Below are positions 48,748-58,145 of a stretch of 60,830 nucleotides of DNA, piece by piece. Positions within the stretch are counted from its first letter, which is position 1. Each line of letters begins with the position of its first letter. The notes beneath the pieces were generated by a model. The model saw nothing but the letters and a program-made list of their open reading frames with translations, was not told where the DNA came from and did no database searches. Both the position numbers and the translations under genes were made by a program. The DNA lies in assembly GCA_903884945.1 (NCBI GenBank), contig CAISGR010000218.1:1-60830 (forward strand), in the 5' to 3' direction. The DNA comes from an uncultured bacterium (lineage in GTDB: Bacteria > Pseudomonadota > Alphaproteobacteria > Sphingomonadales > Sphingomonadaceae).

Positions 48748-49800
48748 TCAGCCCCGCCCGATCAGGCGCCTGGCGATCATGTCCGCGACATCGGACGCGG
48801 GCGCGCCGCTACGGTCGCTCTCGTCCCAGACCTCGATCAGGCGCTCGGGAATGCGCGCGATGCGGGCTTCCACCTCGGCGCGGTCACCCAGGCCGAGATA
48901 TTCCAGGCCCACATTGATGATGCCGCCCGCGTTGATCACGTAATCGGGCGCGTAGAGGATGCCCCGGGCAGCAAGTCGGGCGCCCTCGGCCTGAGTCGCA
49001 AGCTGGTTGTTGGCACCGCCGGCCACGACCGTCGTGCGCAGGGCCGCAATCGATTCCTCGGTGAGGATCGCCCCCAGGGCATTGGGGCTGACGATGTCAG
49101 CCTCGATCGCGAGGATCGCGTCCGCCGCGACCGTGTCGGCACCGAGTTCGGCTGCCAGCGCAGCGGCCTTGTCCGCGTTCACATCGGCAAGAGTCAGGCG
49201 CGCGCCATCCTTCGCCAGCAGCCGCGCCAGCCCGCCGCCGACGCTGCCGACGCCCTGGATCGCGACATGCACGTCCTTCATGCCATCGACGCCCAGTCCG
49301 CGCTTCGCCGCGGCCTTGACCCCGAGATAGACGCCCATCGCCGTATAGGGCCCCGGATCGCCGCCCGCGTTGCCGGCGGCGACGGGCAGGCCGGAAACGT
49401 GCCGGGTCATCGTGGCGATGACCTTCATGCTCGCTTCGGACATGCCGACATCCTCGGCCGTGACGTAGCGACCACCGAGTGAGTCGACCGCGCGCCCGAA
49501 CGCCTCGAGCTGGGCCACGGTGATCGCGTCGCCACGATTCGCGGCCAGCACGACACCCTTGCCGCCGCCCATCGGCAGCCCGGCCATGGCATTCTTGAAG
49601 CTCATGCCGCGCGACAGGCGCAGCGCATCCGTGATCGCGCGATCGCTGTCGGCATAGTGCCAGAAGCGCACGCCGCCGGCGGCCGGCCCGAGATGGGTCG
49701 AATGCACGGCAATCACCGCCTGCAGCCCGGAAGCCGGATCAGTGAAGAGGTGCACGCCCTCATGGTCGTCGAAATCGGGGAAGCCCCAGCCGCTGGTCAC
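48748..49800 (-). CDS. Leucine/valine dehydrogenase-like amino-acid dehydrogenase
   Basis: The product has 350 aa (leucine dehydrogenases are ~360). Catalytic lysines lie in MSFKNAMAG (Lys69) and LPMGGGKGVV (Lys81). A Rossmann part has VAIQGVGSVGGGLARLLAKDG and ADVNADKAAAL. It deaminates branched-chain or aromatic amino acids with NAD. GTG 49800 is the best start: it follows AGGA and is ahead of the conserved GFPDFDDHEGVHLF. It lies just after tRNA-His on the same strand. Confidence 0.9.
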   Translation of the reverse strand: MTSGWGFPDFDDHEGVHLFTDPASGLQAVIAVHSTHLGPAAGGVRFWHYADSDRAITDALRLSRGMSFKNAMAGLPMGGGKGVVLAANRGDAITVAQLEAFGRAVDSLGGRYVTAEDVGMSEASMKVIATMTRHVSGLPVAAGNAGGDPGPYTAMGVYLGVKAAAKRGLGVDGMKDVHVAIQGVGSVGGGLARLLAKDGARLTLADVNADKAAALAAELGADTVAADAILAIEADIVSPNALGAILTEESIAALRTTVVAGGANNQLATQAEGARLAARGILYAPDYVINAGGIINVGLEYLGLGDRAEVEARIARIPERLIEVWDESDRSGAPASDVADMIARRLIGRG

Positions 49801-49827
49801 GGGAGATATCCTGGCTGAAAAAGAAAA

Positions 49828-49905
49828 TGGGGCGACCGACGGGACTTGAACCCGCAACATCCGGCATCACAAGCCGACGCTCTAACCAATTGAACTACGA
49901 TCGCC
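49828..49905 (-). tRNA. tRNA-His(GTG)
   Basis: The minus strand gives an 8-bp acceptor stem (GGCGATCG/CGGTCGCC, including the extra G-1 typical of tRNA-His). The anticodon loop is TTGTGAT (anticodon GTG), and the T-loop is TTCAAGT. CCA is encoded at 49828-49830. A T-rich run follows and may help terminate. Confidence 0.95.
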
Positions 49906-49999
49906 GCAGAGCCAGCGCCCCTAGCGGGCGATATATGGCAGCGTCAAGATTAGCGTTTCCCGTAAAATGGCGCCAGCCCGGTCGCGACGAGCAAAAAAA

Positions 50000-50725
50000 T
50001 CACAACCTGCCTTCGATCGAGAGCATATAGCCCTTCGGCGTCGGCTGGAATCCGCCGAGCACCAGCTTCTGGGCCGCGGCGGGATCAGCGGGCTGGACAG
50101 TCAGTTCGGCACGGAAGCGGCCAGTGCCCCACAGGCGGAGCGCGATGGATTCCGTGCCCGCCTGGCTCGTCAGCGGCAGCAGAAGCGCAGCGCCATCGCA
50201 GCGCGCGGTGCCGCTCATGCCCTGCCCGAGCGCGATCCCCCCGAGATCGCCCGAAATGGCCGCGCGCACCTGGCCCTCGGCTTTTCCACAATTGCCGTCC
50301 TGAAAGCGGACGCTGACATCGTCGAAGTCCAGCGTCGAGACGGGCACCGGCGCGAAGACCGCGCCGGCCGGCAGCGATGCGGTCAAATCGTCAATGCCGA
50401 AACTGTGCCGGCTCACACCGATCGCTCCGTGGAGCGGCCGCGCCGATCCCTGGCTCTGCCCCGACAGGTCGATTCGGGCACGGCCGACCAGCAGTTGGAC
50501 CGGCGAAAGCCGCGCGTTCAGATCGCCCAGCGGGACCCCGCCGAAACTTGCCTGGCGTAGCGTGCCGAACCAGACGCTGCCGCGCACGTCGCTCGCCGTC
50601 AGCCCGGTCTCGCCGAGGTCGAACCAGCCCATCGCGAGCCGCAACGGCAGGAACGCGATCAGGGCAAGCACGAACACGGCGCCGAAAGGCGCGCGCGGCC
50701 CGGTCGCCAGGCGAATCCGCTTCAT
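50000..50725 (-). CDS. gspN: Type II secretion protein GspN
   Basis: The product has 241 aa: one N-terminal membrane helix (about 14-33) and a periplasmic domain with LTASDVRGSVWFGTLRQASFGGVPLGDL, the usual GspN start. It is an accessory inner-membrane protein of the secretion apparatus. Its ATG overlaps gspM by ATGA. A T7 run follows the stop, but I see no clear hairpin. Confidence 0.88.
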   Translation of the reverse strand: MKRIRLATGPRAPFGAVFVLALIAFLPLRLAMGWFDLGETGLTASDVRGSVWFGTLRQASFGGVPLGDLNARLSPVQLLVGRARIDLSGQSQGSARPLHGAIGVSRHSFGIDDLTASLPAGAVFAPVPVSTLDFDDVSVRFQDGNCGKAEGQVRAAISGDLGGIALGQGMSGTARCDGAALLLPLTSQAGTESIALRLWGTGRFRAELTVQPADPAAAQKLVLGGFQPTPKGYMLSIEGRL

Positions 50726-51201
50726 TGCCCGCGCACCTTCAGCGTAATCTGGGCTGAAATCGTCCGGTCCCCATTATCGGTCGTGACCAGCGAATCGACC
50801 AGGATGCCGGCGGATTCGAGCCCGGCGATCCAGCCGAACAAGGGGCCGGGCCGGGCCGATGCGATGGTGATCTGGACGCGATCCTGCCCCTGGGCCGAAA
50901 GGCTGGCGAGCGCGAAGCCCGCCTCGTTCGCCCGGTCGCGAATGACTGCCTCGAGCGAAGCCTCGATCGGCGCCGGCCTTTGTTGCTGCAGGGCCTCGAC
51001 CGCCTTCAGGCGCGCCTGCGTCTCCGCAAGGCGAATCACCGCGTCGGCATGCCGAGTGCGCGCGGAAGAGAGGCCATCGGTGACGGGCAGGATGATCGCT
51101 GCCCAGACCAGTACCAGCACGGCCAGCGCCATCATCACCACCAGCAGCCGCTTCTCCCGAAGCGACCGCCCGGCAAACCAGAGGCGAAGTTGCCCGATCA
51201 T
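50722..51201 (-). CDS. gspM: Type II secretion protein GspM
   Basis: The product has 159 aa, with a membrane helix (about 19-40, RLLVVMMALAVLVLVWAAI) and a small periplasmic ferredoxin-like domain (SLEAVIRDRANEAGFAL; GWIAGLESAGILVDSL). With GspL and GspE it forms the inner-membrane platform. ATGA overlaps join it to gspN and gspL. Confidence 0.92.
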   Translation of the reverse strand: MIGQLRLWFAGRSLREKRLLVVMMALAVLVLVWAAIILPVTDGLSSARTRHADAVIRLAETQARLKAVEALQQQRPAPIEASLEAVIRDRANEAGFALASLSAQGQDRVQITIASARPGPLFGWIAGLESAGILVDSLVTTDNGDRTISAQITLKVRGQ

Positions 51202-52292
51202 CGCGGCCTCACCCTCAATTCGCCGGTGAGGCGGCCGGCGACCGGCTGGAACACGCCGGATTCGGCTGCAAAGCCATAGGCCTGGAGACGGGCAAGGAGA
51301 TCCTTCACCTCCCCCTCATTCTCGGTGGCGACGGTCACGCGCATTTCCCCATTGGCCTCGAAGGTCAGCGCCCGCACCTCGGCCCCGGGCACGGATCTCA
51401 CCGCCGCGAACAGGGCGGCGGTGGTCGCGGTGAATCCGGCGCCGCCGCCCCGCAGCCCGGCCAGGCGCGCATCGAGTTGCCGGTCGGCGTTGCTGACCGT
51501 CTCGCCGCGCGGAAGGCCCTGCCGCGCGAGAAGATCCGCCTGGCGCTCGAGCGAATCGGCGGCGAAGCTGTATTTCATGATCTGGGCGAGGCCGATCAGC
51601 AGCGTGACGCCCAGGATCGCAACCGCCAGCCAGGCGAGACGGCGGATCAGCCCCCAGTCGATCGCGCGCTTCTGGCGCCGAGCGAACGGGCCCTGCCGCA
51701 GATCGAGCGACGGGGCCGCAAGCACAGCCCCGATCGACGCCTCGATCTCGTCCCGGCCGAGGAGCACCGGCGCGACCCCGCCGGTGATCAGTTCGGTCAG
51801 GCCGGCATCGTCGGCAAAGCCGCTGACCATGCCGCGCACGACTGCCTCGCCACCGAAATCCGCCCGGAGATATCCCTGCTCCGGCCGGGGCAGCAGCAGC
51901 GGCGACGGAATCATCGCCGCCGGATCGATCCCGTGCCCGGCGAGCGTCGCCAGCCACGCGCCCATCTGCGCCGTCGAGACCACCGCGATGGGACGATCGA
52001 TATGCCCCCCCTCCTGCCCCACCGCGACATGAAGCTCCGCGATCGGCGCCGCACTGGCATCGGCCGCAAGCAGACGCGCGGCGGAAACCGCCTGCGCCAC
52101 CGATCGATCGGGAAGCTCGGCCCAGTGCAACGTCACCGCCTCGGCGGGCGCGATGACGACGGGTGGAGCGGCATCGCCATCTCCCGTCTCCGGCACGCCC
52201 TCGCCACGGGCAAAGACCTTGCCGCCGACAAGCCTTAGCCAGCGCCACGGAGCCGTCCGGGTCGGCAGGAAGAGGACGAGCGTGTCAGTCAT
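51198..52292 (-). CDS. gspL: Type II secretion protein GspL
   Basis: The product has 364 aa from ATG 52292, which overlaps the gspK stop (ATGA). An actin-like cytoplasmic domain (about 1-205) is followed by a membrane helix (about 222-243, LAWLAVAILGVTLLIGLAQIM) and a periplasmic domain. It recruits the GspE ATPase. A longer reading adds five residues (MGRAF) and is less likely given the overlap. Confidence 0.9.
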   Translation of the reverse strand: MTDTLVLFLPTRTAPWRWLRLVGGKVFARGEGVPETGDGDAAPPVVIAPAEAVTLHWAELPDRSVAQAVSAARLLAADASAAPIAELHVAVGQEGGHIDRPIAVVSTAQMGAWLATLAGHGIDPAAMIPSPLLLPRPEQGYLRADFGGEAVVRGMVSGFADDAGLTELITGGVAPVLLGRDEIEASIGAVLAAPSLDLRQGPFARRQKRAIDWGLIRRLAWLAVAILGVTLLIGLAQIMKYSFAADSLERQADLLARQGLPRGETVSNADRQLDARLAGLRGGGAGFTATTAALFAAVRSVPGAEVRALTFEANGEMRVTVATENEGEVKDLLARLQAYGFAAESGVFQPVAGRLTGELRVRPR

Positions 52293-53278
52293 GAAGGCTC
52301 GCCCCATTGCCGCGCCACGAGCCGCGCGGGAAGGTCTGTCGCGTCGACCAGCGCATGTTGCTCCAGTTCGGCGCTGCCCACCGTCACATCGACCTGCAGC
52401 GCGAACCAGGTGGTCGTCACGGCAGTCTGGGCGAAGGCATCGGGCGGCGGCGTGATCGCGCTGAGTGCCGGCACCTTCCAGAATGCCGAAGGGCTCTCAT
52501 AGCCCTGGGGCGGCCGCCGCAGCAGCGCCTGCCGGGCGCCCTCGACCGTCATGGTGTCGGGCAGGAGCATCGCCAGCAGCGGCGCCTGCTCCGGCAGCAA
52601 GGTGTTGACGTTGATCACCGAGGGCTTGGCGACCGGCAGGGCGCAGATCCAGGGACGGAGCCGCGCATAGATTTCAGGCGTCACCCCAACCACGGCGCGC
52701 AATTCGCTCGGATCGGCCATCAGCGTGTTGGCGGTGCGATAGGGCGTGGCCTTGCCCGAATATCTGCCATCCTCCGCGCCGAGATCGAGCGGGCTGGTAT
52801 CGGTATCGATCCAGTCCGACGCGGCGGCGGCGATCGATTCGCCCGCGGCAGCGGGACCGCCGACCAAGCGGATCAGGCGTGCGAACTGGATACGCGCCGG
52901 CGTATAGGCGGCATAGGTATCGGGGCCGGTCTTCACGACCAGGCTATTGACGTTGAAGCAGTTTCCACCATCGACGATCCGCGCCGTGGCGATCCCGCCC
53001 GGAACCGGCAAGGGGATCGGCCGGCCGCTCCATCCGCCCGCCAGCGTCACCCGCGCCTTGTCGCGTGCCAGAAGGTCGCTGACCTTGGTGATGGCGAGCG
53101 TTTCGGCCGCGTAAGACCAGGCGCGCGCCTGGTCCATCGCCACAGCGTTGCTGCCCAGCCGGGTGGACAGGCGCAACTTCTCGAGCGCCGTGCCAGCAAG
53201 CACGGCAATCACCGCGACCAGCAGCAGCACCGTGAGCAGTGCCGCGCCGCGCTCCGAGGCGCGCTCAGCCCCGCGCAT
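52289..53278 (-). CDS. gspK: Type II secretion minor pseudopilin GspK
   Basis: The product has 329 aa. The prepilin leader SERG precedes AALLTVLLLVAVIAVLAG (cleavage after Gly11; no Glu at +5 position, as usual for GspK). Large insertion domain with INVNTLLPEQAPLLAML and YRTANTLMADPSELRAV. It caps the pseudopilus tip with GspI and GspJ. The start overlaps gspJ by 14 nt. Confidence 0.92.
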   Translation of the reverse strand: MRGAERASERGAALLTVLLLVAVIAVLAGTALEKLRLSTRLGSNAVAMDQARAWSYAAETLAITKVSDLLARDKARVTLAGGWSGRPIPLPVPGGIATARIVDGGNCFNVNSLVVKTGPDTYAAYTPARIQFARLIRLVGGPAAAGESIAAAASDWIDTDTSPLDLGAEDGRYSGKATPYRTANTLMADPSELRAVVGVTPEIYARLRPWICALPVAKPSVINVNTLLPEQAPLLAMLLPDTMTVEGARQALLRRPPQGYESPSAFWKVPALSAITPPPDAFAQTAVTTTWFALQVDVTVGSAELEQHALVDATDLPARLVARQWGEPS

Positions 53279-53954
53279 TGCCCGGCTTCCGATCGACATA
53301 GCCCGCGCCGACGAGGAACAGCTGGCGGAACTCGACGCCGTCATCACGCACCACGCGCATTTCCAGCGCCTGGGGAAGCGCCGCGACGGGCGTTCCCTGC
53401 CAGTTCTCGCTCCAGGCTCCATCAAGCCGGTAGCGCAGCCCGACCTGGCGGACATGGGTAAGCAGTACGGCCGGCGGGAGCGCGCCCGCGCCGTCGAGCA
53501 TCGGATAGGCGACGCGCTGAAGCTCTCCCCTGTCGAGCCGATATTCGACCTTCTGCTCGCCGGGGCGCGGCGCTTCGTCCAGATTGCTCCAGCCGCCCCG
53601 CACGAGGCGGACCATGGGCGTCGCGGCCGATCCGGATTCGCCGACAAAGGCAGGCAGGAGATCGCCCGATTCGTTGCGCGTGCGGCGGGCGGAAGCCTGG
53701 GCCAGATCGGCGGCAAGCGCCGAGGAAAGGCGATTGAGCGCCTGCACGTCCTCAAGCTTCGCGCCGGTCGAGGCCTGTGCCCGCACGCTGAACGACAGGA
53801 GCGCGACCCCGGCGGCGGCGAGCAGGCCGAAGATCATCAGCGAGATCATCACTTCGACAAGCGTGAAGCCGTGTTCGGCGGAACGCCTCACGGGCGTGAA
53901 GCCGTGTTCGGCGGAACGCCGCAGCGGCGCGAACCCCTTCTCCCGCCGCCTCAT
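53265..53954 (-). CDS. gspJ: Type II secretion minor pseudopilin GspJ
   Basis: The product has 229 aa. The prepilin motif HGFTLVEVMISLMIF is preceded by an odd leader carrying a tandem copy of an 11-residue segment (RRSAEHGFTPV then RRSAEHGFTLV). At DNA level the copies share 27 bp (53861-53887 and 53894-53920) with a 33-bp period. Only the inner site has FTLVE with Glu at +5. It caps the pseudopilus with GspI and GspK. If translation began later, the outer copy would be untranslated, but no start lies between the copies. ATGA overlap with gspI. Confidence 0.9.
   Translation of the reverse strand: MRRREKGFAPLRRSAEHGFTPVRRSAEHGFTLVEVMISLMIFGLLAAAGVALLSFSVRAQASTGAKLEDVQALNRLSSALAADLAQASARRTRNESGDLLPAFVGESGSAATPMVRLVRGGWSNLDEAPRPGEQKVEYRLDRGELQRVAYPMLDGAGALPPAVLLTHVRQVGLRYRLDGAWSENWQGTPVAALPQALEMRVVRDDGVEFRQLFLVGAGYVDRKPGNARG
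53861..53920 (-). repeat. 33-bp-period in-frame tandem duplication in the gspJ leader
   Basis: Two identical 27-bp copies at 53861-53887 and 53894-53920, separated by 6 bp. They add eleven codons to the prepilin leader. Confidence 0.9.
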
Positions 53955-54358
53955 GAGGCCGCCCCACCAACCGTCGCGGTGCGCACGACGGTAAGATGGC
54001 CCTGGCGGCTGCCCGAGGCGTCCGCGACCTCGACATGAATGCTCACGATGCGCGAATCGGCGGTCGGCCGGGTCTCGCGCGTCCAGGTCCAGGCGCGGCC
54101 ACCATTCTGCTCCACGCCCCGGGCGATGCCGATGGCCGGCGGCTGCGCGTCGGTCATCGCCTCGATCGCTACGTTGCGCGCAACCATCTGCGCCATCAGC
54201 GTCGAATCGAGAATCGACGCGCCCCGGATCGTTGCTCCTTCGAGGCGGATCAGCGCGAGTGCGGCAAGGCTGAACACCGCGAGCGCGACCATCATCTCGA
54301 TCAGGGTGAAGCCTGCCGCATGGCAGGGCCGGCGGATACTGATCCTCCCCTTTGCCAT
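53951..54358 (-). CDS. gspI: Type II secretion minor pseudopilin GspI
   Basis: The product has 135 aa. The leader ends HAAG and is followed by FTLIEMMVALAVFSLAALAL, with Glu at +5. It nucleates the pseudopilus tip. ATGA overlap with gspJ; its ATG lies just after the gspH stop. Confidence 0.93.
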   Translation of the reverse strand: MAKGRISIRRPCHAAGFTLIEMMVALAVFSLAALALIRLEGATIRGASILDSTLMAQMVARNVAIEAMTDAQPPAIGIARGVEQNGGRAWTWTRETRPTADSRIVSIHVEVADASGSRQGHLTVVRTATVGGAAS

Positions 54359-54359
54359 C

Positions 54360-54842
54360 TCAGCCGGTGACCTTCACGGAGCCGTCAGCGCCGATCCGCA
54401 CGGTCGTCGCCTCGGCATCGCGCCGCAACTGCACGTCGAGCGGGCGATCGGCAAAGCCGGTCGAATCGAACATCACGCGATCGCGGCCGCCGCCGTTCAC
54501 GACGATCGCGCGCGTACCCTTGCCCCAGCTCGTCACGCGCAACGGCTTCTCGCCGATCGCCGCCCAGGCGCCATGGGTCCGCTCGTCGAAACCATAGCCG
54601 CCGCCCGAGACCCAGACGCTCACCGGGCGCGCGCCGACGATCGCCGATTGCTGCGCCGCCCGCGCCCGCGCCGCAAAGGTCGAAGCTTCGTCGAGCAGGC
54701 GCCCGCGCGGATCCGGCAGTGCCCAGACGACTGCCGCCGAGGCGAGACCGATGATCGTGATCACGATCATCAGCTCGACCAGCGTGAAGCCGTGTTCGCG
54801 CAAGGTTGCGCCGGCTTCGGGAAAGGCGGTCGTCCGGGTCAA
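54360..54842 (-). CDS. gspH: Type II secretion minor pseudopilin GspH
   Basis: The product has 160 aa from a TTG at 54842. The leader ends LREHG, then FTLVELMIVITIIGLASA. A C-terminal domain has RPLDVQLRRDAEATTVRI. No ATG or GTG fits between the gspG stop (54850) and the prepilin motif, so TTG is the best candidate; the ribosome-binding site is weak. Coupling to gspG, which ends 8 nt earlier, may supply ribosomes. It is a minor pseudopilin at the tip. Confidence 0.82.
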   Translation of the reverse strand: MTRTTAFPEAGATLREHGFTLVELMIVITIIGLASAAVVWALPDPRGRLLDEASTFAARARAAQQSAIVGARPVSVWVSGGGYGFDERTHGAWAAIGEKPLRVTSWGKGTRAIVVNGGGRDRVMFDSTGFADRPLDVQLRRDAEATTVRIGADGSVKVTG

Positions 54843-54849
54843 TGTGCGC

Positions 54850-55320
54850 CTATTGCCAACTGCCGATATCGGCGTCGGCGCCTTCGCCGCCTTCCTTGTT
54901 GTCAGCCCCCAGCGTCCAGATGTCGGCATCGCCATGCTGGCCGGGCGACGCGTAGAGATAGGGCCGGCCCCAGGGGTCGTTGGGCAGCTTCTTGATATAG
55001 CCGCCGCGCTGATATTTCGCGGGATCCGCTCCGGCGGGTGCGCTCACCAGCGCTTCGAGCCCCTGGCTCGTCGTCGGATAGACGTCATTCTGCAGCTTAT
55101 AATTGTCGAGCGCGCCCTCGATCGTCGCGATATCGGTCTTGGCCTTGATGACCTTGGCCTTCTCGCCGCTCGGGATGACATTGATCGCGACGATCGTCGC
55201 CAGCAGCCCGAGAATGACGATCACCACCATCAGTTCCACCAGCGTGAAGCCTTGTTCGGCGGCGCGCCGTCCGGCTTGGCGGCGGCGGTTGCTCGGGGCG
55301 GGGTCTCGGGGGGTAAGCAT
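54850..55320 (-). CDS. gspG: Type II secretion major pseudopilin GspG
   Basis: The product has 156 aa from ATG 55320 (GAGGA 4-8 nt upstream). The prepilin motif is EQGFTLVELMVVIVILGLLA. The GspG signature DNYKLQNDVYPTTSQGLEALV and the C-terminal calcium-binding-type loop (DPWGRPYLY, SPGQHGDADIWTLGADN) are present. It polymerises into the pseudopilus that drives cargo through the secretin. Confidence 0.95.
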   Translation of the reverse strand: MLTPRDPAPSNRRRQAGRRAAEQGFTLVELMVVIVILGLLATIVAINVIPSGEKAKVIKAKTDIATIEGALDNYKLQNDVYPTTSQGLEALVSAPAGADPAKYQRGGYIKKLPNDPWGRPYLYASPGQHGDADIWTLGADNKEGGEGADADIGSWQ

Positions 55321-55339
55321 GGCTGTCCTCATCATGGCA

Positions 55340-56566
55340 TTACTGGCCGGCAAGCGTGTTGAGCTGCAGGATCGGCAGCAGGATCGATAGCACGATGGTC
55401 GCGACGATGCCGCCCATCAGCACGATGATCGCCGGTTCGAGCAGCGACAAGGCGGTCGCGGTGAACCGATCGAACTCGCGCTCCAGATAATCCGCCGCGC
55501 GCTCGAGCATGTCGTCGAGCTGGCCAGCCGACTCGCCGGAGGCGGCCAGATAGGTCAACAGCGGCGGGAAAACACCGGCACGGCGCATCGCCGCGGAGAG
55601 GCTGCCGCCGCCCCGGATCGATTCGACGATCTCGTCCGAGGCGCGCTTGAGGCGAAGATTGTGGATGGTGCCGGCGGTGAGGGTCAGCCCCTCGAGCAAA
55701 GGCAGGCGGCTGGCCACCATCGTCGCGAGCGTGCGCGCCATGCGCGCTGCGTGCAGATCGCGGATCAGCCGGCCGATCAGTGGCAGCTTCAGGATCCAGC
55801 TGTCAAAGGCGAGCTTGATCCCGGGATCCTTCATCGCGCGCCACGCGCCGATGGCGAGCCCGGCCATCGCGATCAGGATCAGCCACCACCAGCCGACGAG
55901 AAAGGCGGAAATGCCGATCACGATCCGAGTCAGCAGCGGCAGTTCCTGCCCGACCGTATCGAACTGCTCGACCACCTGCGGCACGACGAACATCATGAGG
56001 GCTGTCACCACCGCCATCGCCACCAGGGCGAGAACCGTCGGATAGGCCAGCGTGGTGACGATCTTGCCGTTGATCTCCGCCTGACGCTCCAGCAGCACCG
56101 AAAGGCGTTCGAGGATCACCGGGAGCGAACCCGACCTCTCGCCGGCCGAGACCATGGCGCGATAGAGCGCGGGGAAACTCTTCGGCTCGCGCCCCATCGC
56201 CTCGGCGAGACGCCGGCCCTCGACCACCCCGGCGTGCACCGACGACACGATCGCGCGAACCGAATCCTGTTCGGTCTGGCGGGTGATGGTGCGGAGCGAT
56301 TCCTCCAGCGGAGACACGCGGTTGAGCGTCGCGAGCTGGCGGGTGAACAGCGCGAGCTGCTTGGAATTCATCTTCTTGGAGCCGAAGCGAAGATCCGACA
56401 GCAGCGGCCTGCCGCGGGGCGCCGGGCCCGAGCCCGGCTCGACCTTCACGACATAGAGCCGCTTGCGATCCAGCGCGACACGCGCGTCGTCGATCGACTC
56501 GGCGGCGATATGCCCCCGCGTCTCCCGACCCCGCGTATCGATCGCCAGATAGTCGAAATCAGCCAT
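55340..56566 (-). CDS. gspF: Type II secretion inner-membrane platform protein GspF
   Basis: The product has 408 aa, beginning MADFDYLAIDTRGRETRG. Two GspF domains each end in membrane helices (FTRQLATLNRVSPLEESL; the final IVLMGGIVATIVLSILLPIL). It links GspE to pseudopilin assembly. The start overlaps the gspE stop by 8 nt. Confidence 0.95.
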   Translation of the reverse strand: MADFDYLAIDTRGRETRGHIAAESIDDARVALDRKRLYVVKVEPGSGPAPRGRPLLSDLRFGSKKMNSKQLALFTRQLATLNRVSPLEESLRTITRQTEQDSVRAIVSSVHAGVVEGRRLAEAMGREPKSFPALYRAMVSAGERSGSLPVILERLSVLLERQAEINGKIVTTLAYPTVLALVAMAVVTALMMFVVPQVVEQFDTVGQELPLLTRIVIGISAFLVGWWWLILIAMAGLAIGAWRAMKDPGIKLAFDSWILKLPLIGRLIRDLHAARMARTLATMVASRLPLLEGLTLTAGTIHNLRLKRASDEIVESIRGGGSLSAAMRRAGVFPPLLTYLAASGESAGQLDDMLERAADYLEREFDRFTATALSLLEPAIIVLMGGIVATIVLSILLPILQLNTLAGQ

Positions 56567-58145
56567 CGGCCGAGACATCCACCACCAACGGCGCCTCGAT
56601 ATCGGCCATGTCGCGCCGCGAGACGCGGACCGCTTCCTCGGGCGTGGTCAGCCCATCGCGTACCAGCTGGCGCGCGGCCGATCCGAGATTGGGCGCGTGC
56701 AGGAAGGCATGGCGCGCGATGATCGATTCGTCGCCACCATCGTTGATCAGGCGCCGGATCGTCTCGTCGATGCGAATCGCCTCGAACACGCCGATCCGAC
56801 CCTTGAAGCCCGAGCCCTGGCAGTGCTCGCAGCCGACCGGCTCATAGACCACGGTGCCCGAATCGAAGCCGAGCAAGGCCGAGACCGACCCCGTTGCCTG
56901 CACCGGGCGCCGGCACTGTTCGCACAGCCGGCGCACCAGCCGCTGGGCGATCACCGCGCGCAGCGTGGAGGCGAGCAGGAACGGCTCGACCTTCATGTCA
57001 CGCATCCGGGTGATCGCCCCGACCGCATCGTTGGTGTGGACCGTCGAAAGCACGAGGTGGCCCGTGAGCGAGGCCTGCACCGCGATCTCGGCAGTCTCGC
57101 GGTCGCGGATTTCGCCGACCATCACAACATCGGGATCCTGGCGCAGGATCGCCCGCAGCCCGGCGGCGAAGGTGAGCCCCACCTTGGGATTGACCTGTGT
57201 CTGGCCGACACCGTCCATGGCGTATTCGACCGGATCCTCGACCGTCAGGATATTGCGGCTGCCATCGTTGAGCAGCCGCAGCGCGGCATAGAGCGTGGTC
57301 GTCTTGCCCGATCCGGTCGGCCCGGTGACGAGGATGATCCCGTTCGGTTCGGACAGCGCACCCTTGAGCATCGTATTGATGGCCGGCGTCATGCCGAGCA
57401 CGTCGAGCGTGATCCCGGCATTTTCCTTGTCGAGGATGCGCAGCACGACGCGCTCGCCGGCGCGGCTCGGCAGGGTGGAGACGCGAACGTCGAGCAGCTT
57501 GCCTCCCAGGGTGAGGCTGATGCGCCCATCCTGCGGCACGCGGCGCTCGGCGATATCGAGGCGCGCCATCACCTTGACGCGGCTGACCACCACCGGAGCG
57601 ACGTGCGGCGGCATGCGCAGCGTCTCGCGCAACACGCCGTCGATGCGCATCCGCACGACCAGGCCGGTCTCATAGGGCTCGATATGGATATCCGACACGC
57701 CGTTGCGCGCCGCATCGGCGATGATGCCGTTGATCAGGCGGATCGCCGGCGCGTCGTCGGCGGTGTCGAGCAGGTCGTCCGCCGTCGGCAGGTCGCCGGC
57801 GAGCAGGTCGAGCTCGTCGCCAAGGCCGAGCGTTCCGGCCGCGACTGCCGCCGCCTGCCCGTCCATCGCATAGCGGTCCGACAGGAGCCGGTCGAACGCC
57901 TCCGGGGTGACGAAGCTGATGTCGAAGGGCCGCGCGAGGTGCCGCCGCAGCTCGAGCAGCACCTTGGGATCGGAACCCTCGCGCATCGCGACGGACAGAT
58001 GCGTGCCGTCGCCGATCTCCAGCACCACGCCGAACCGTCGCGCGAACGCATAGGGGATTGCGATCATCTGGTCGGGCACGGGGGTGCCTTCCATCGTTGC
58101 CGCCGTCGCGCCTTCCGCCGCGTTTCCGTGGGCGATCCGCATCAT
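56559..58145 (-). CDS. gspE: Type II secretion ATPase GspE
   Basis: The product has 528 aa. An N1/N2 domain is followed by the secretion ATPase core: Walker A GPTGSGKT (275-282), Asp box ILTVEDPVEY, Walker B VVMVGEIRD, His box LSTVHTND, and a CEQC...CEHC zinc site (Cys408, 411, 439, 442). It powers pseudopilus assembly. ATGA overlap with gspD. Confidence 0.96.
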   Translation of the reverse strand: MMRIAHGNAAEGATAATMEGTPVPDQMIAIPYAFARRFGVVLEIGDGTHLSVAMREGSDPKVLLELRRHLARPFDISFVTPEAFDRLLSDRYAMDGQAAAVAAGTLGLGDELDLLAGDLPTADDLLDTADDAPAIRLINGIIADAARNGVSDIHIEPYETGLVVRMRIDGVLRETLRMPPHVAPVVVSRVKVMARLDIAERRVPQDGRISLTLGGKLLDVRVSTLPSRAGERVVLRILDKENAGITLDVLGMTPAINTMLKGALSEPNGIILVTGPTGSGKTTTLYAALRLLNDGSRNILTVEDPVEYAMDGVGQTQVNPKVGLTFAAGLRAILRQDPDVVMVGEIRDRETAEIAVQASLTGHLVLSTVHTNDAVGAITRMRDMKVEPFLLASTLRAVIAQRLVRRLCEQCRRPVQATGSVSALLGFDSGTVVYEPVGCEHCQGSGFKGRIGVFEAIRIDETIRRLINDGGDESIIARHAFLHAPNLGSAARQLVRDGLTTPEEAVRVSRRDMADIEAPLVVDVSADG

